This document shows, piece by piece, positions 42,924 through 51,107 of a stretch of DNA of 64,000 nucleotides (position 1 is the first letter of the stretch; the number at the start of each line of letters is the position of its first letter). The notes under the pieces were generated by a model. It worked only from the letters and a program-made list of their open reading frames with translations. It was not told the origin of the DNA and made no database searches. The stretch is taken from the NCBI RefSeq assembly GCF_017811755.1, contig NZ_JADDJF010000005.1:105315-169314 (forward strand), read 5' to 3'. The DNA comes from Pararhodobacter sp. SW119. Its GTDB lineage: Bacteria > Pseudomonadota > Alphaproteobacteria > Rhodobacterales > Rhodobacteraceae. Both the position numbers and the translations under genes were made by a program.

Positions 42924-43967
42924 TCAGGGTGCATGGCGTTCGAACGCCGACCGGGCGCGGGCCCAGACGCCCTGGTCCATCCGGTCCAGCATCGTCAGAT
43001 ACGGCAGAAGCTGCGCCGCGAAATCGCGCGAGCTTTCCACCGGCAGGATCGCCGGTAGGTTGTCGATCGCCACGACGTCGAGGCGCGGCGCCGCATGCAC
43101 GCGCAGCGCCGGCGCCGCCCAACTGGTCACCCGGTCGTAGACGCGGATCGGCGAATAGTCCGCGCCCGGATCGCAGGCGATGTCGCCGATCACGCGCAGC
43201 CGGCGCGCCATGCCGACGGCGTCGGCGGGCACGAAGACCGGGCCGCCCGGCTCGGCCAGGATGCAGTTCAGCAGGATCTCGTACCCCAGGATCTGCGGAA
43301 AGGGGCCGCCCTGCGCGGTCTCTTCCTTGTCCCAAAGCTGCGCCTTCACGTTCATCGCCGCCAGCAGGTCCGTCGCCCCGCGCCCGGTGCGCCCCTTGGC
43401 GCCGATGACCAGCGCGTCGGGGCGCAGCACGTCGCCCATCTCCTCGGTCAGTTCGGCCAGCAGCGCCGCGCGGTCGGCATGCGCCGCGACCCGGCCGCAG
43501 ATCTCGCCGCGCGCCTGCGCCGCCCAGGCCTTCAGCGTCACCGCCGCGCCGACATAGCCCGCCCAGTAGCCGAAGGCCGCGACCCGCCGCCCGGTCTCGT
43601 CGGTCAGCGATTCGAGGTCGTAGAGCGTGCCACCCCCGGTCCGGAACCGGCGCAGCAGCCGCGCCCCGGCGGGCTGGCCCTTGAACGCATGGCCAAACAG
43701 GATGTGGCGGTGGCGCAGCGGCGTATCCTCCTCTGGCAGCTCCTTCAGGCCAAGGATGATCGCGTCGGCGGGCGCCTCGCGCCAGCTTCCCGGCGCGGCG
43801 GCTTCGCAGCCGGCGGCCATGTAATCGCCGAAGGGCAGCGCGCGGGTCGGGCTGTCCTCGACCGTGACGCGGAAGCCGCGCGCGATCAGTTCCGCCGCGC
43901 CCTCGGGCGTCAGGGCGACGCGCGCCTCGTCGGCGCGCTCCTCGGCACGAACCCAGAGGTGGGTCAT
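42924..43967 (-). CDS. Saccharopine dehydrogenase (L-lysine-forming, LYS1 type)
   Basis: 347 residues of the alanine dehydrogenase/PNT-like fold. Seen: RAEERADEARVALTPEGAAELIARGFRVTVE, DAIILGLKELPEE, and VIGAKGRTGRGATDLL with the NAD-binding glycines. The enzyme interconverts saccharopine with lysine and 2-oxoglutarate; in bacteria it usually serves lysine breakdown. No LYS9-type partner is adjacent. Its ATG overlaps the stop of the upstream gene (ATGA). Confidence 0.85.
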   Translation of the reverse strand: MTHLWVRAEERADEARVALTPEGAAELIARGFRVTVEDSPTRALPFGDYMAAGCEAAAPGSWREAPADAIILGLKELPEEDTPLRHRHILFGHAFKGQPAGARLLRRFRTGGGTLYDLESLTDETGRRVAAFGYWAGYVGAAVTLKAWAAQARGEICGRVAAHADRAALLAELTEEMGDVLRPDALVIGAKGRTGRGATDLLAAMNVKAQLWDKEETAQGGPFPQILGYEILLNCILAEPGGPVFVPADAVGMARRLRVIGDIACDPGADYSPIRVYDRVTSWAAPALRVHAAPRLDVVAIDNLPAILPVESSRDFAAQLLPYLTMLDRMDQGVWARARSAFERHAP

Positions 43968-44419
43968 GCCGCCCTCCCGAAGGTCTCGGCCAGGATCGCG
44001 GCCAGTTCGCGCGCGTCCTCCGGGGTGAAGGCATCGCGGCGGTCGCTGTCGATGTCGAAGACGCCGATCAGCCCGCCCGCGGCGTCGATCACCGGCAGCA
44101 CCAGTTCCGAGCGTGTGCTGGCGGCGCAGGCGATATGGCCGGGAAAAGCCTCGACATCATTGACGATCTGCGCGACGCCGGTGCGCGCAGCCGCCCCGCA
44201 GACCCCGCGCGAAAACGGGATCACCAGGCAGCCGTGCCCGCCCTGATAAGGGCCGATCTTCAGCAGGTCCGGCGCCACGACGCGGTAGAACCCGGTCCAG
44301 TCGAAGCGCTCGTCGGCATGATGCACCTCGCAGGCGACGGTCGCCATCAGCGCGACGACATCGTCCTCACCTTCGGTCAGGGCCCGGACACGGGCGGCAA
44401 GCGCGGGGTAATCGGGCAT
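43964..44419 (-). CDS. msrC: Free methionine-(R)-sulfoxide reductase (GAF domain)
   Basis: 151 residues, one GAF domain. The three catalytic cysteines of fRMsr are at residues 64, 74 and 98, with the spacing (10 and 24) known for the E. coli enzyme, in GCLVIPFSRGVCG and HIACAASTRSELVLPV. It reduces free methionine R-sulfoxide, unlike MsrB, which acts on proteins. It overlaps the saccharopine dehydrogenase start, so expression is linked. Confidence 0.93.
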   Translation of the reverse strand: MPDYPALAARVRALTEGEDDVVALMATVACEVHHADERFDWTGFYRVVAPDLLKIGPYQGGHGCLVIPFSRGVCGAAARTGVAQIVNDVEAFPGHIACAASTRSELVLPVIDAAGGLIGVFDIDSDRRDAFTPEDARELAAILAETFGRAA

Positions 44420-44474
44420 CTGGAAACCTGTGGCTGACGCCCCTGATTGCCACGAATTGCGGGGCAGGGAAAGA

Positions 44475-45191
44475 TCACAGGAAGACCCGCAGCACCGCCG
44501 GCGCCAGAAGGGCTGTCAGGATCGCGTTCAGCCCCATGCCGATGCCGGCAAAGGCCCCCGCCTGCGGATGCACCTGCAGCGCCCGCGCCGTACCGATCCC
44601 GTGCGCCGCGACCCCCGTCGCCAACCCCCGCGCCCGCCAGTCGCGCACGCCCAGCGCGTTCAGCAAGGGCGTGGCGACAATCGCGCCGATGATCCCGGTC
44701 AGCAACACCAGCACCGCCGCCAGCGTCGGCGAGCCGCCCAGCGACTGCGCGATGCCGATGGCGACCGGCGCCGTGGTGCTTTTGGGCGCCAGCGCCGCCA
44801 GCGTCTCAGGCGCGACACCCAGCGCCCGCGCGATCCACAGGGCCGAGACGACGGCGACCACCGACCCCACCGCCAGCCCCGCCAGCACCGGCAGGATGGC
44901 GCGTTTCAGCCGCGCGCCCTCCTGGTACAGCGGCACAGCCAGCGCCACCGTCGCCGGGCCCAGCAGGAAATGGACGAACTGCGCCCCCTCGAAATAGACC
45001 GCGTAGGGCGTGCCGGTCCCCCACAGCGTCAGCGCCAGCAGGATCACCGCGATCAGCACCGGATTGGCCAGCGGCGCCCGCCCCGCCACCTGGCTCAGCG
45101 CGTCGGCCACGACATAGGCGACCAGCGTCAGCGTCAGCCAGACCAGCGGCCCGCGCGCCAGGTAGCTCCAGATCTCGGCGAAATCAGCCAT
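44475..45191 (-). CDS. lrgB: LrgB-family membrane protein
   Basis: 238 residues with several helices, matching the LrgB/CidB family (LIAVILLALTLWGTGTPYAVYFEGAQFVHFLLGPATVALAVPLYQ, and LAPKSTTAPVAIGIAQSLGGSPTLAAVLVLLTGI). The family is linked to control of murein hydrolase activity and to transport of pyruvate or glycolate. It overlaps lrgA by eight bases. Confidence 0.92.
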   Translation of the reverse strand: MADFAEIWSYLARGPLVWLTLTLVAYVVADALSQVAGRAPLANPVLIAVILLALTLWGTGTPYAVYFEGAQFVHFLLGPATVALAVPLYQEGARLKRAILPVLAGLAVGSVVAVVSALWIARALGVAPETLAALAPKSTTAPVAIGIAQSLGGSPTLAAVLVLLTGIIGAIVATPLLNALGVRDWRARGLATGVAAHGIGTARALQVHPQAGAFAGIGMGLNAILTALLAPAVLRVFL

Positions 45192-45555
45192 CGCGCGGCC
45201 CTGCTTCCTGCCCCGCCCCGGTCAGCCCCGCGACCAGCTTGAACGCCAGCGCCCCCGCCCCGATCGCCAGCACGGTCGAGACGACGATGGCGACCAGCAG
45301 CCACAACGCCTCTGCCCCCAGCCGGTCCAGATGCCCGACGACACCCACCCCCGCCGGCACGAACAGAAGCGACAGATGCCGCAGGATCCCCTGCCCCACC
45401 GGCACCACGGCGGCCGCGACCCGGTCGGACCCGGCCAGCAACACCAGCATTGCCCCCATGCCCAGCACCGGCCCCGGCACCGGCAGGCCCAGCGCCCGCG
45501 CCACCGCCTCGCCGGCCAGCTGGCAGAGCAGGATCAGCGTCAGGGCCTGGATCAT
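45184..45555 (-). CDS. lrgA: CidA/LrgA-family membrane protein (holin-like)
   Basis: 123 residues with four helices; the family core LPVPGPVLGMGAMLVLL and LSLLFVPAGVGVV is clear. LrgA and LrgB act together as a membrane complex. ATG 45555 starts the pair. It diverges from the NlpC/P60-like gene across about 220 bases. Confidence 0.92.
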   Translation of the reverse strand: MIQALTLILLCQLAGEAVARALGLPVPGPVLGMGAMLVLLAGSDRVAAAVVPVGQGILRHLSLLFVPAGVGVVGHLDRLGAEALWLLVAIVVSTVLAIGAGALAFKLVAGLTGAGQEAGPRDG

Positions 45556-45660
45556 CGTGCGCCTCGCCCGAGGGAAGTCGCGCCATGCTCTGCCGCGACG
45601 CGCCGCGACGCAAGGGTACTCGTGCCTCCGCCGCGCCCGAATTCGACCCTTCTGGGCGCT

Positions 45661-45688
45661 TTGAGGATGCCCGGAATCCTGCTATGAT
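45661..45688 (+). promoter_or_regulatory. Candidate promoter for the NlpC/P60-like gene
   Basis: TTGAGG at 45661-45666 and TATGAT at 45683-45688 are 16 bases apart. GAGGAT (45663) and ATCCTC (45687) form a six-base inverted repeat that brackets the spacer, which may be an operator. Confidence 0.5.
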
Positions 45689-45777
45689 CCTCGCTTTCAC
45701 GCTCCGATTCACCCCGTCGATATTTTCACCGATCCGACCGCTTTCACGCCTCCATCCCCCTCGTGAAAGGAGCTGCC

Positions 45778-46281
45778 ATGGACATCCACGCCACCGCCTT
45801 CCTGTCCACCTTCTACGCCCTGCGCAGCGGCCACGTGCGTTATGAAATCGGCGAGGGCCGCGGCAAGGTCCGCCGGCTGTCGAACGCCCCCGCCACCGTG
45901 ACCGGCCTCGATTGCTCGGGCTTCGTGCAGTACATGATCTACCGCGCCACCGACCCGCATGTCCGCATTCCGGCGGGCAGCTGGCACCAGGAACAGTACT
46001 TCCGCAACAACCACTATGTCGAAATCCCCTATGCCGATCACGCCTGGAAGAACGACGACGTGGTCCGCATCGGCTTTCGCGACCGCACGCCGGAACGGAT
46101 CCGCCACGTCTGGTTCGTGATCAACGGCTTCACCTACGAGAGCACGACCCGCGCCGGGCGCAACGGCCCGACCAGCTTCCTCTGGTCGGTGCGCACCGAT
46201 CAGGCCGACAGCTTCTACATCGTCGGCCCGGCCCGGAACTTCCTGTGGGTGGAGCTGACCGGAGCGGCAAGCGCCGCCTGA
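45778..46281 (+). CDS. NlpC/P60-like (C40-type) small protein
   Basis: 167 residues without a signal peptide. The LDCSGFVQYMIYRAT segment (Cys46) resembles the nucleophile motif of NlpC/P60 papain-like peptidases, and RHVWFVING (His110) could supply the catalytic His. The rest is unusual for the family, rich in aromatic residues. If active, it may cleave peptide or amide bonds; this is inferred from one motif. ATG 45778 follows AAAGGAG five bases upstream. The gene stands alone between lrgA and a hairpin-rich gap. Confidence 0.65.
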   Translation: MDIHATAFLSTFYALRSGHVRYEIGEGRGKVRRLSNAPATVTGLDCSGFVQYMIYRATDPHVRIPAGSWHQEQYFRNNHYVEIPYADHAWKNDDVVRIGFRDRTPERIRHVWFVINGFTYESTTRAGRNGPTSFLWSVRTDQADSFYIVGPARNFLWVELTGAASAA

Positions 46282-46788
46282 TGGCATGGCGCCGGCACGC
46301 GAGGGCGGTCGCGCCGGCGGTGCGCTGATCGTCGCAAAACGCGAATCCCCGGACCCGCAGCCGGGCCGGAGGCCCGCAACCGCGCCGCGCCGGCGGCACG
46401 TCCATCATCCCCGAACACGATCACCGCCCCCCGAACCGCCGCCCGGCCCGATCAGGCGAGGGTCCAGTGGACCCTCGCCCGGGCCGTCGCCCGAAGCGCA
46501 AGCGCAGGGCGAGGGGGGATCGGCCGCGCCGAACGCCTGCAATCGGGCCGCGGCTGCCTGGGTAGGCGCGGAAACGCGCCTGCCGTCGTGCCGAAGGCAC
46601 GCCTGCGGCGTGACGGGCAGGCAGGCGCGGCCCGATTTGTCGCGGGACAAATCAGGCGGGGCCATAGAGTTGCGCCTCGCCTCGCGAGCAAGCGAAGTGC
46701 AGGGCGTTTCGGCTTGACCTATGTGCGAGCTGAAATGCTTTCAGATACGGAGTATTGGGCGCATGAACGCTTAGGAGCGCTAGTAGGA
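46282..46788. repeat. 507-base gap packed with strong hairpins
   Basis: At least four hairpins occur within 46455-46652. They are: 12-base arms around one base (46455-46479, GGCGAGGGTCCA); GGCGCG-GAAA-CGCGCC (46565-46580); CGTGCC-GAA-GGCACG (46587-46601); and GATTTGTC-GCGG-GACAAATC (46633-46652). No convincing gene lies here although several frames are open. The stretch looks like a composite extragenic element rather than one terminator. Confidence 0.7.
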
Positions 46789-47166
46789 TCAGTTTCGCAC
46801 TTGGTACTTGTCCCGCGCGATTCGGATTAAGATGGGCGATCCGTTCGCTCGGGCGTACGTAAACTCAACGACATCGATCAGTTGTGCTATGCGGGCGGCG
46901 CCGTCCGGTTCGGGGCAACTCATCCCGATGCGGCTCAGCGCAGCGAACCGTGGCTGCTGGAACCTCTGGTGGTTGAAGTCCTTATCCCAAGAAATGAGCA
47001 CCCGCTGCGCCTCGATGGCCGCCACGGCGACGACTGGATCTTTCGCATCCGAGGCCATGATCTCCCGTACAAGCTCGACGTCATGCCCGCGCTCGCGGAG
47101 GAAGTGCGCCACCGAGTCAGGCACGTTGTTGTCGAGTAGGAAGCGAATGACTATCAAAGGCGCCAT
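46789..47166 (-). CDS. DUF5615 PIN-like toxin-type protein
   Basis: 125 residues. The PIN-like start IRFLLDNNVPDSVAHFLRERGHDVELVRE, with DxN acidic residues, and the central VLISWDKDFNH are typical of DUF5615 (Mut7-C-like) proteins, which partner with DUF433 antitoxins. A nuclease role is inferred from the fold family, not shown. Its ATG overlaps the last base of the upstream antitoxin stop (TGATG), so the two are translated together. Confidence 0.85.
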   Translation of the reverse strand: MAPLIVIRFLLDNNVPDSVAHFLRERGHDVELVREIMASDAKDPVVAVAAIEAQRVLISWDKDFNHQRFQQPRFAALSRIGMSCPEPDGAARIAQLIDVVEFTYARANGSPILIRIARDKYQVRN

Positions 47167-47807
47167 CAGGCGGCGGTCGCCCTCATGCGGTTGCGCACTT
47201 CCTCCACATCACCTTCGCGCAATTCAGGGAACTCGCGTAGAATGCTGGCCACGGGAATATCGCGGTCAAGATAGGCAGCGACCGCAGCGACGGGAATTCT
47301 CGTTCCCTCGAAAACGGGTCGATTGTTCATCACGAAGCGTTCGCTTACCACATGGCCAATTGTCTGCGGTTGCCGCGCGTTGAGGTCGCGAATGGCGTCC
47401 CGAGTGCTCCGGATCGCAACCTTCAGCGGGATGTCGAAGACGCGCTGGCCGCTTACGACCTCTTGCCTGGCCAAGGTCTTCGGGTCGTCGAAGACGACGC
47501 GCTTTCCGAGAACGTAGAGCGTGGTTGCGGTCCATCGCTTCTCGCCTAGGTGTGCGAGTCGCTCAGATACCTTCCTTAGATGCTGAACGGAGACGCCATG
47601 TTCGAGCCGGAGGGACGCCAGCACGCGGAGCGAGACGATGTCCCGGAAAGAATACACACGGCTGTAGGGCAAACTCCGGCTTTCAGCGGCGTAGCTGGCC
47701 CTTAACAAGCCACTACGATGCCATGCCCGAAGTTGCCCCATGGTGAGCCCAGTGAGGCGGGCGGCGTCGGCCTCTCCGAAAGCGCCAATGATCTCGTCAC
47801 CGCTCAT
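47166..47807 (-). CDS. MerR-like HTH / DUF433 antitoxin-type protein
   Basis: 213 residues. Residues about 10-80 resemble a MerR-type winged helix (AARLTGLTMGQLRAWHRSGLL ... SFRDIVSLRVLASLR). The C-terminal 65 residues are a DUF433 domain (NNRPVFEGTRIPVAAVAAYLDRDIPVASILREFPELREGDVEEV). Such two-domain proteins probably bind their own promoter and neutralise the DUF5615 partner. GGAGG lies five bases before ATG 47807. Base composition is somewhat less GC-rich than the flanks, fitting mobile accessory DNA. Confidence 0.82.
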   Translation of the reverse strand: MSGDEIIGAFGEADAARLTGLTMGQLRAWHRSGLLRASYAAESRSLPYSRVYSFRDIVSLRVLASLRLEHGVSVQHLRKVSERLAHLGEKRWTATTLYVLGKRVVFDDPKTLARQEVVSGQRVFDIPLKVAIRSTRDAIRDLNARQPQTIGHVVSERFVMNNRPVFEGTRIPVAAVAAYLDRDIPVASILREFPELREGDVEEVRNRMRATAA

Positions 47808-47831
47808 GCACTCCTCCCGTACTCACTTAGC

Positions 47832-47861
47832 AGTATTCGATCAGTTTGGAACGGCGGTCAA
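47832..47861 (-). promoter_or_regulatory. Candidate promoter for the DUF433/DUF5615 pair
   Basis: On the minus strand TTGACC (47861-47856) and AATACT (47837-47832) are 18 bases apart, about 25 bases ahead of the DUF433 start. Confidence 0.45.
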
Positions 47862-47920
47862 TCGCTCTTGCCCGATACCCTCAATAACCCGGACTTACGG
47901 CCACCCCGCCTTCTGATCTC

Positions 47921-48373
47921 CTACCGCCGCGCCTCCAACAGCACCGACAGCGCCGCCTCCAGTCCCTCGGCATGCGGCCCCAGCCGGGCCTTCATCTCGG
48001 CCTGGAAGCGCATCGCCACCGGCAGCAGCCGCGCCACCAGCGCGCGCCCGTCCGGGGTCAGGGTCAGTTGCACCAGCCTTCGGTCGGCGTCGTTGGCGGC
48101 CTTGGCGACGTAGCCGGCCTCCTCCAGCCTCGTGGCTGCGCGGCTGACCTTGGATTTCTCCATCTCCGTGCGCGCCTCGATATCGCGGACGGACACCGGC
48201 CCGGCGTGGTGCAGATGCGCCAGCACCCGCCACTCGGCGATCGAGATGCCGAATTCCTCGCGGTAATGCTCGGCGAAGGCGCGGCTGACGCGGGCGGCGG
48301 CGGCGTTCAGCCGGTAGGGCAGGAAGGCGCCCAGGTCGAAGCGGGCGATCGGGTCGGTCTTGTCCTCGGGCAT
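47921..48373 (-). CDS. MarR-family transcriptional regulator, probable repressor of hmgA
   Basis: 150 residues, one winged helix-turn-helix of the MarR type: FGISIAEWRVLAHLHHAGPVSVRDIEARTEMEKSKVSRAATRLEEAGYV and the wing NDADRRLVQLTLTPDG. It diverges from hmgA across 130 bases that hold a palindrome inside the hmgA promoter, so repression of homogentisate breakdown relieved by an aromatic ligand is a sound inference. ATG 48373 (MPEDKTDP) has GGAAGA upstream; the open frame to 48409 adds 12 residues. Confidence 0.88.
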   Translation of the reverse strand: MPEDKTDPIARFDLGAFLPYRLNAAAARVSRAFAEHYREEFGISIAEWRVLAHLHHAGPVSVRDIEARTEMEKSKVSRAATRLEEAGYVAKAANDADRRLVQLTLTPDGRALVARLLPVAMRFQAEMKARLGPHAEGLEAALSVLLEARR

Positions 48374-48446
48374 CGGGGTCTTCCGGCTATGGGGCGGAAA
48401 GACCAGCACAATCCCGCGCGGGAATCAATGCAGTTCCAACGACCCC

Positions 48447-48475
48447 TTGACATTGTTGCATCTGCAATGAATGTT
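48447..48475 (+). promoter_or_regulatory. hmgA promoter with overlapping MarR-type operator
   Basis: TTGACA at 48447-48452 and AATGTT at 48470-48475 are 17 bases apart. The spacer holds TTGCA-TC-TGCAA inside a wider CATT...AATG palindrome (48451-48473). A repressor bound there would block the polymerase, fitting the adjacent MarR gene. Confidence 0.6.
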
Positions 48476-48503
48476 GGGGCAAACGCCAGAAGGGAGACAC
48501 GCC

Positions 48504-49862
48504 ATGACCGACCAGGGCCTGCCGAAAGGCATGATCCGCGCCACCGGCACCACCGGCACGCATGAGGGCTATATGCCCGGCTTCGGCAACGACTTCGAGA
48601 CCGAGGCGCTGCCGGGCGCGCTGCCGCAGGGCCAGAACTCGCCCCAGAAATGCAACTACGGCCTTTATGCCGAACAACTCTCGGGCTCCGCCTTCACCCA
48701 GCCGCGGCCGGAACGCACCTGGTGCTACCGCATCCGCCCCTCGGTCCGCCACACGTCGCGGTTCGAAAAGCTCGACCTGCCCTACTGGAAGACCGCGCCG
48801 CATGTGAAGGAGGATGTGATCAGCCTCGGCCAGTACCGCTGGGACCCGATCCCGATGCCGCAGGACGACCGCTACACCTGGCTGACCGGCATGCGCACGA
48901 TGACCACGGCGGGCGACGTCAACACCCAGGTCGGGATGGCCGCCCATATCTACCTGGTCACCGACTCGATGCAGGACGAATACTTCTTTTCCGCCGACAG
49001 CGAACTCCTCGTCGTCCCGCAGGAAGGGCGCCTGCGCTTCTGCACCGAACTCGGCGTCATCGACATCGAGCCGAAGGAGATCGCCCTCCTGCCCCGCGGC
49101 CTCCTCTACCGGGTCGAAGTCCTCGAAGGCCCCTGCCGCGGCTTCGTCTGCGAGAATTACGGCCAGAAGCTCAACCTGCCCGACCGCGGCCCGATCGGCG
49201 CCAACTGCCTCGCCAATCCCCGCGACTTCAAGACCCCGGTCGCGGCGTTCGAGGATCGCGATGCCCCCTCCCGCGTCACCGTCAAATGGTGCGGCCAGTT
49301 CCACGTGACCGAGATCCCGCATTCGCCGCTCGACGTCGTCGCCTGGCACGGCAACCACGCGCCCTGGAAGTACGATCTGCGCACCTATTCCCCGGTCGGC
49401 GCCATCCTCTTCGACCACCCCGACCCGTCGATCTTCACCGTGCTCACCGCGCCCTCGGGCCTGCCCGGCACCGCCAATATCGACTTCGTCCTCTTCCGCG
49501 AACGCTGGCTGGTGGCCGAGCATTCCTTCCGCCCGCCCTGGTACCACAAGAACATCATGTCCGAGATGATGGGCAACATCTACGGCCAGTACGACGCCAA
49601 GCCCCAGGGTTTTGCGCCCGGCGGCCTCAGCTTGCACAACTGCATGCTCCCCCACGGCCCCGACCGCGAGGCGTTCGAGGGCGCGTCGAACGGCGAGCTG
49701 AAACCCCACAAGCTCGACAACACCATGTCCTTCATGTTCGAGACGCGCTTTCCCCAGCACCTGACCGACTACGCAGCAAACGAGGCGCCGCTGCAGGACG
49801 ACTACCTCGACTGCTGGACCAGCCTCGAGAAGAAGTTCGACGGCACGCCGGGCATCAAGTAG
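48504..49862 (+). CDS. hmgA: Homogentisate 1,2-dioxygenase
   Basis: 452 residues. HmgA opens the ring of homogentisate to maleylacetoacetate in tyrosine and phenylalanine breakdown, using non-haem iron. Seen: [27 protein letters not shown] at the start, and the iron region [27 protein letters not shown] with [13 protein letters not shown] 48504 has GGGAG upstream. Fumarylacetoacetase and maleylacetoacetate isomerase do not follow here, so the pathway is split in this genome or continues elsewhere. Confidence 0.97.
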   Translation: MTDQGLPKGMIRATGTTGTHEGYMPGFGNDFETEALPGALPQGQNSPQKCNYGLYAEQLSGSAFTQPRPERTWCYRIRPSVRHTSRFEKLDLPYWKTAPHVKEDVISLGQYRWDPIPMPQDDRYTWLTGMRTMTTAGDVNTQVGMAAHIYLVTDSMQDEYFFSADSELLVVPQEGRLRFCTELGVIDIEPKEIALLPRGLLYRVEVLEGPCRGFVCENYGQKLNLPDRGPIGANCLANPRDFKTPVAAFEDRDAPSRVTVKWCGQFHVTEIPHSPLDVVAWHGNHAPWKYDLRTYSPVGAILFDHPDPSIFTVLTAPSGLPGTANIDFVLFRERWLVAEHSFRPPWYHKNIMSEMMGNIYGQYDAKPQGFAPGGLSLHNCMLPHGPDREAFEGASNGELKPHKLDNTMSFMFETRFPQHLTDYAANEAPLQDDYLDCWTSLEKKFDGTPGIK

Positions 49863-50165
49863 GAGCGGGCATCAAGAGGCGTGCCCGGCGCTCCCACGCC
49901 TAGGCAGGGGTCTCCACTGCCACTCGCTCCCGCACCCGGCTTCGGATCACGGCCAGCGCCCGACCCGAGGGGTGGGCGAGAAGCGCCCGCCCCGTGGGGG
50001 CGGGTCGGGCGCTGGCCGTGCTGGCGCACGGCCGAAAAAGAAGAAACAGACTTCCCCGTCCCCCAACCCTTACCCCCGCCCTACCCCACCGCACGCCCCG
50101 CAGGCCGCATCTTCACCCCTCCCCTGCCTACCCTCGCGCCCCAACCCGGCCGAGAGGAGCCTCCG
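49863..50165. other. 303-base gap dominated by one large inverted repeat
   Basis: Holds the long inverted repeat listed next and a C-rich leader before the ParB-like gene. No gene or clear promoter is seen. Confidence 0.5.
49948..50020. repeat. 73-base inverted repeat with perfect 20-base arms
   Basis: Arms at 49948-49967 and 50001-50020 are exact reverse complements. Inside, 49969-49978 (GGGGTGGGCG) pairs with 49984-49993 with one wobble around AGAAG, leaving a seven-base bulge (GTGGGGG). The element lies downstream of hmgA. It is far longer than a normal terminator stem and has no T run. Confidence 0.8.
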
Positions 50166-51059
50166 ATGACCGCCCAGCCCGACACCCCCGAAACCGCCGC
50201 CCAGACCGCCGCCCCGCAGATCCACCTCCTCGCCCCCGGCGACATCGACGCCAACGCCCTGCCGCGCGACCGCACCGCCCTCGACCCCGCCGCCCTGGCC
50301 GAGCTTGAAACCTCGATCCTGCTCACCGGCCTGCGCCAACCGATCGAGGTCTGGGCCTTCTCCGCCCCCGAACCCGGCGGCCCCCGCTACGGCCTGATCT
50401 CGGGCATGCGCCGCCTGACCGCCTTCGGGCGCATCCACCAGAACGACGCCGACGCCCGCATCCCCGCCTTCATCCACCAGCCCCGCGACATCCCCGACGC
50501 GATGGCGAAAATGATCGCCGAGAACGAGATCCGCGCCGACATCTCCCCCTGGGAGAAGGGCCGCATCGTCGTCCAATCCGTCGACGAGGGCCTCTTCGAC
50601 ACCCTCGACGCAGCCGTCGCCGGCCTCTATCCGACGCTGGACCGCCAACGTCGTGCCCGCTTCCGCTCCATCGCAGAGGTTATCGCCGAAATCGGCGAAG
50701 GGGTGCTCACCCACCCCGAGTCGCTCGGCATGCGCCAACTCACCCGCATCGCCGACGCGTTGCGCAGGGATTACGGCCACGTCATCGAAGCCGCGCTCAA
50801 ACATTCCTTGGACCGCTCGCCCGAGGGCCAGTGGAAGCTCCTCCGCCCCATCCTCGACGAAGCCGAAGCAGAAGTTCGCACCCCGCAACTCGCCTACCGT
50901 CCCGGCCGCCCCCGTCGCGTCGTCCACCCCCGCGTCGGCCTGCAAATCCGCCGCGAAAAGACGCCCGAGGGCTGGAACCTACGCTTTACAGGCCCCGAAG
51001 CCTCGGGCCCGCTGATGGAGGATATCATGGACTACGTGGAACAGCAGTTCGGTCGCTAG
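50166..51059 (+). CDS. ParB/Spo0J-like nuclease-domain protein
   Basis: 297 residues. The N-terminal ParB fold is visible: RDRTALDPAALAELETSILLTGLRQPIEVW, the GxRR-type box SGMRRLTAF, and IPAFIHQPRDIPDAMAKMIAENEIRADISPWEKG. The remainder resembles plasmid-type KorB/RepB-like helices. There is no parA next to it, so it is not the chromosomal segregation pair; a plasmid or phage relic or regulatory role is possible. ATG 50166 begins MTAQPDTPETAAQ after GAGAGG. Confidence 0.8.
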   Translation: MTAQPDTPETAAQTAAPQIHLLAPGDIDANALPRDRTALDPAALAELETSILLTGLRQPIEVWAFSAPEPGGPRYGLISGMRRLTAFGRIHQNDADARIPAFIHQPRDIPDAMAKMIAENEIRADISPWEKGRIVVQSVDEGLFDTLDAAVAGLYPTLDRQRRARFRSIAEVIAEIGEGVLTHPESLGMRQLTRIADALRRDYGHVIEAALKHSLDRSPEGQWKLLRPILDEAEAEVRTPQLAYRPGRPRRVVHPRVGLQIRREKTPEGWNLRFTGPEASGPLMEDIMDYVEQQFGR

Positions 51060-51107
51060 CAAGTGGTACAGGGCTTCCGCGGGCTTTCGAGTCGATAGTG
51101 AACCAGA

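Noticed and set aside
46286..46717. Plus-strand frame of 143 codons in the hairpin-rich gap
   Set aside because: Composition is Arg/Pro/Ala-rich and the frame runs through several perfect hairpins; no start signal.
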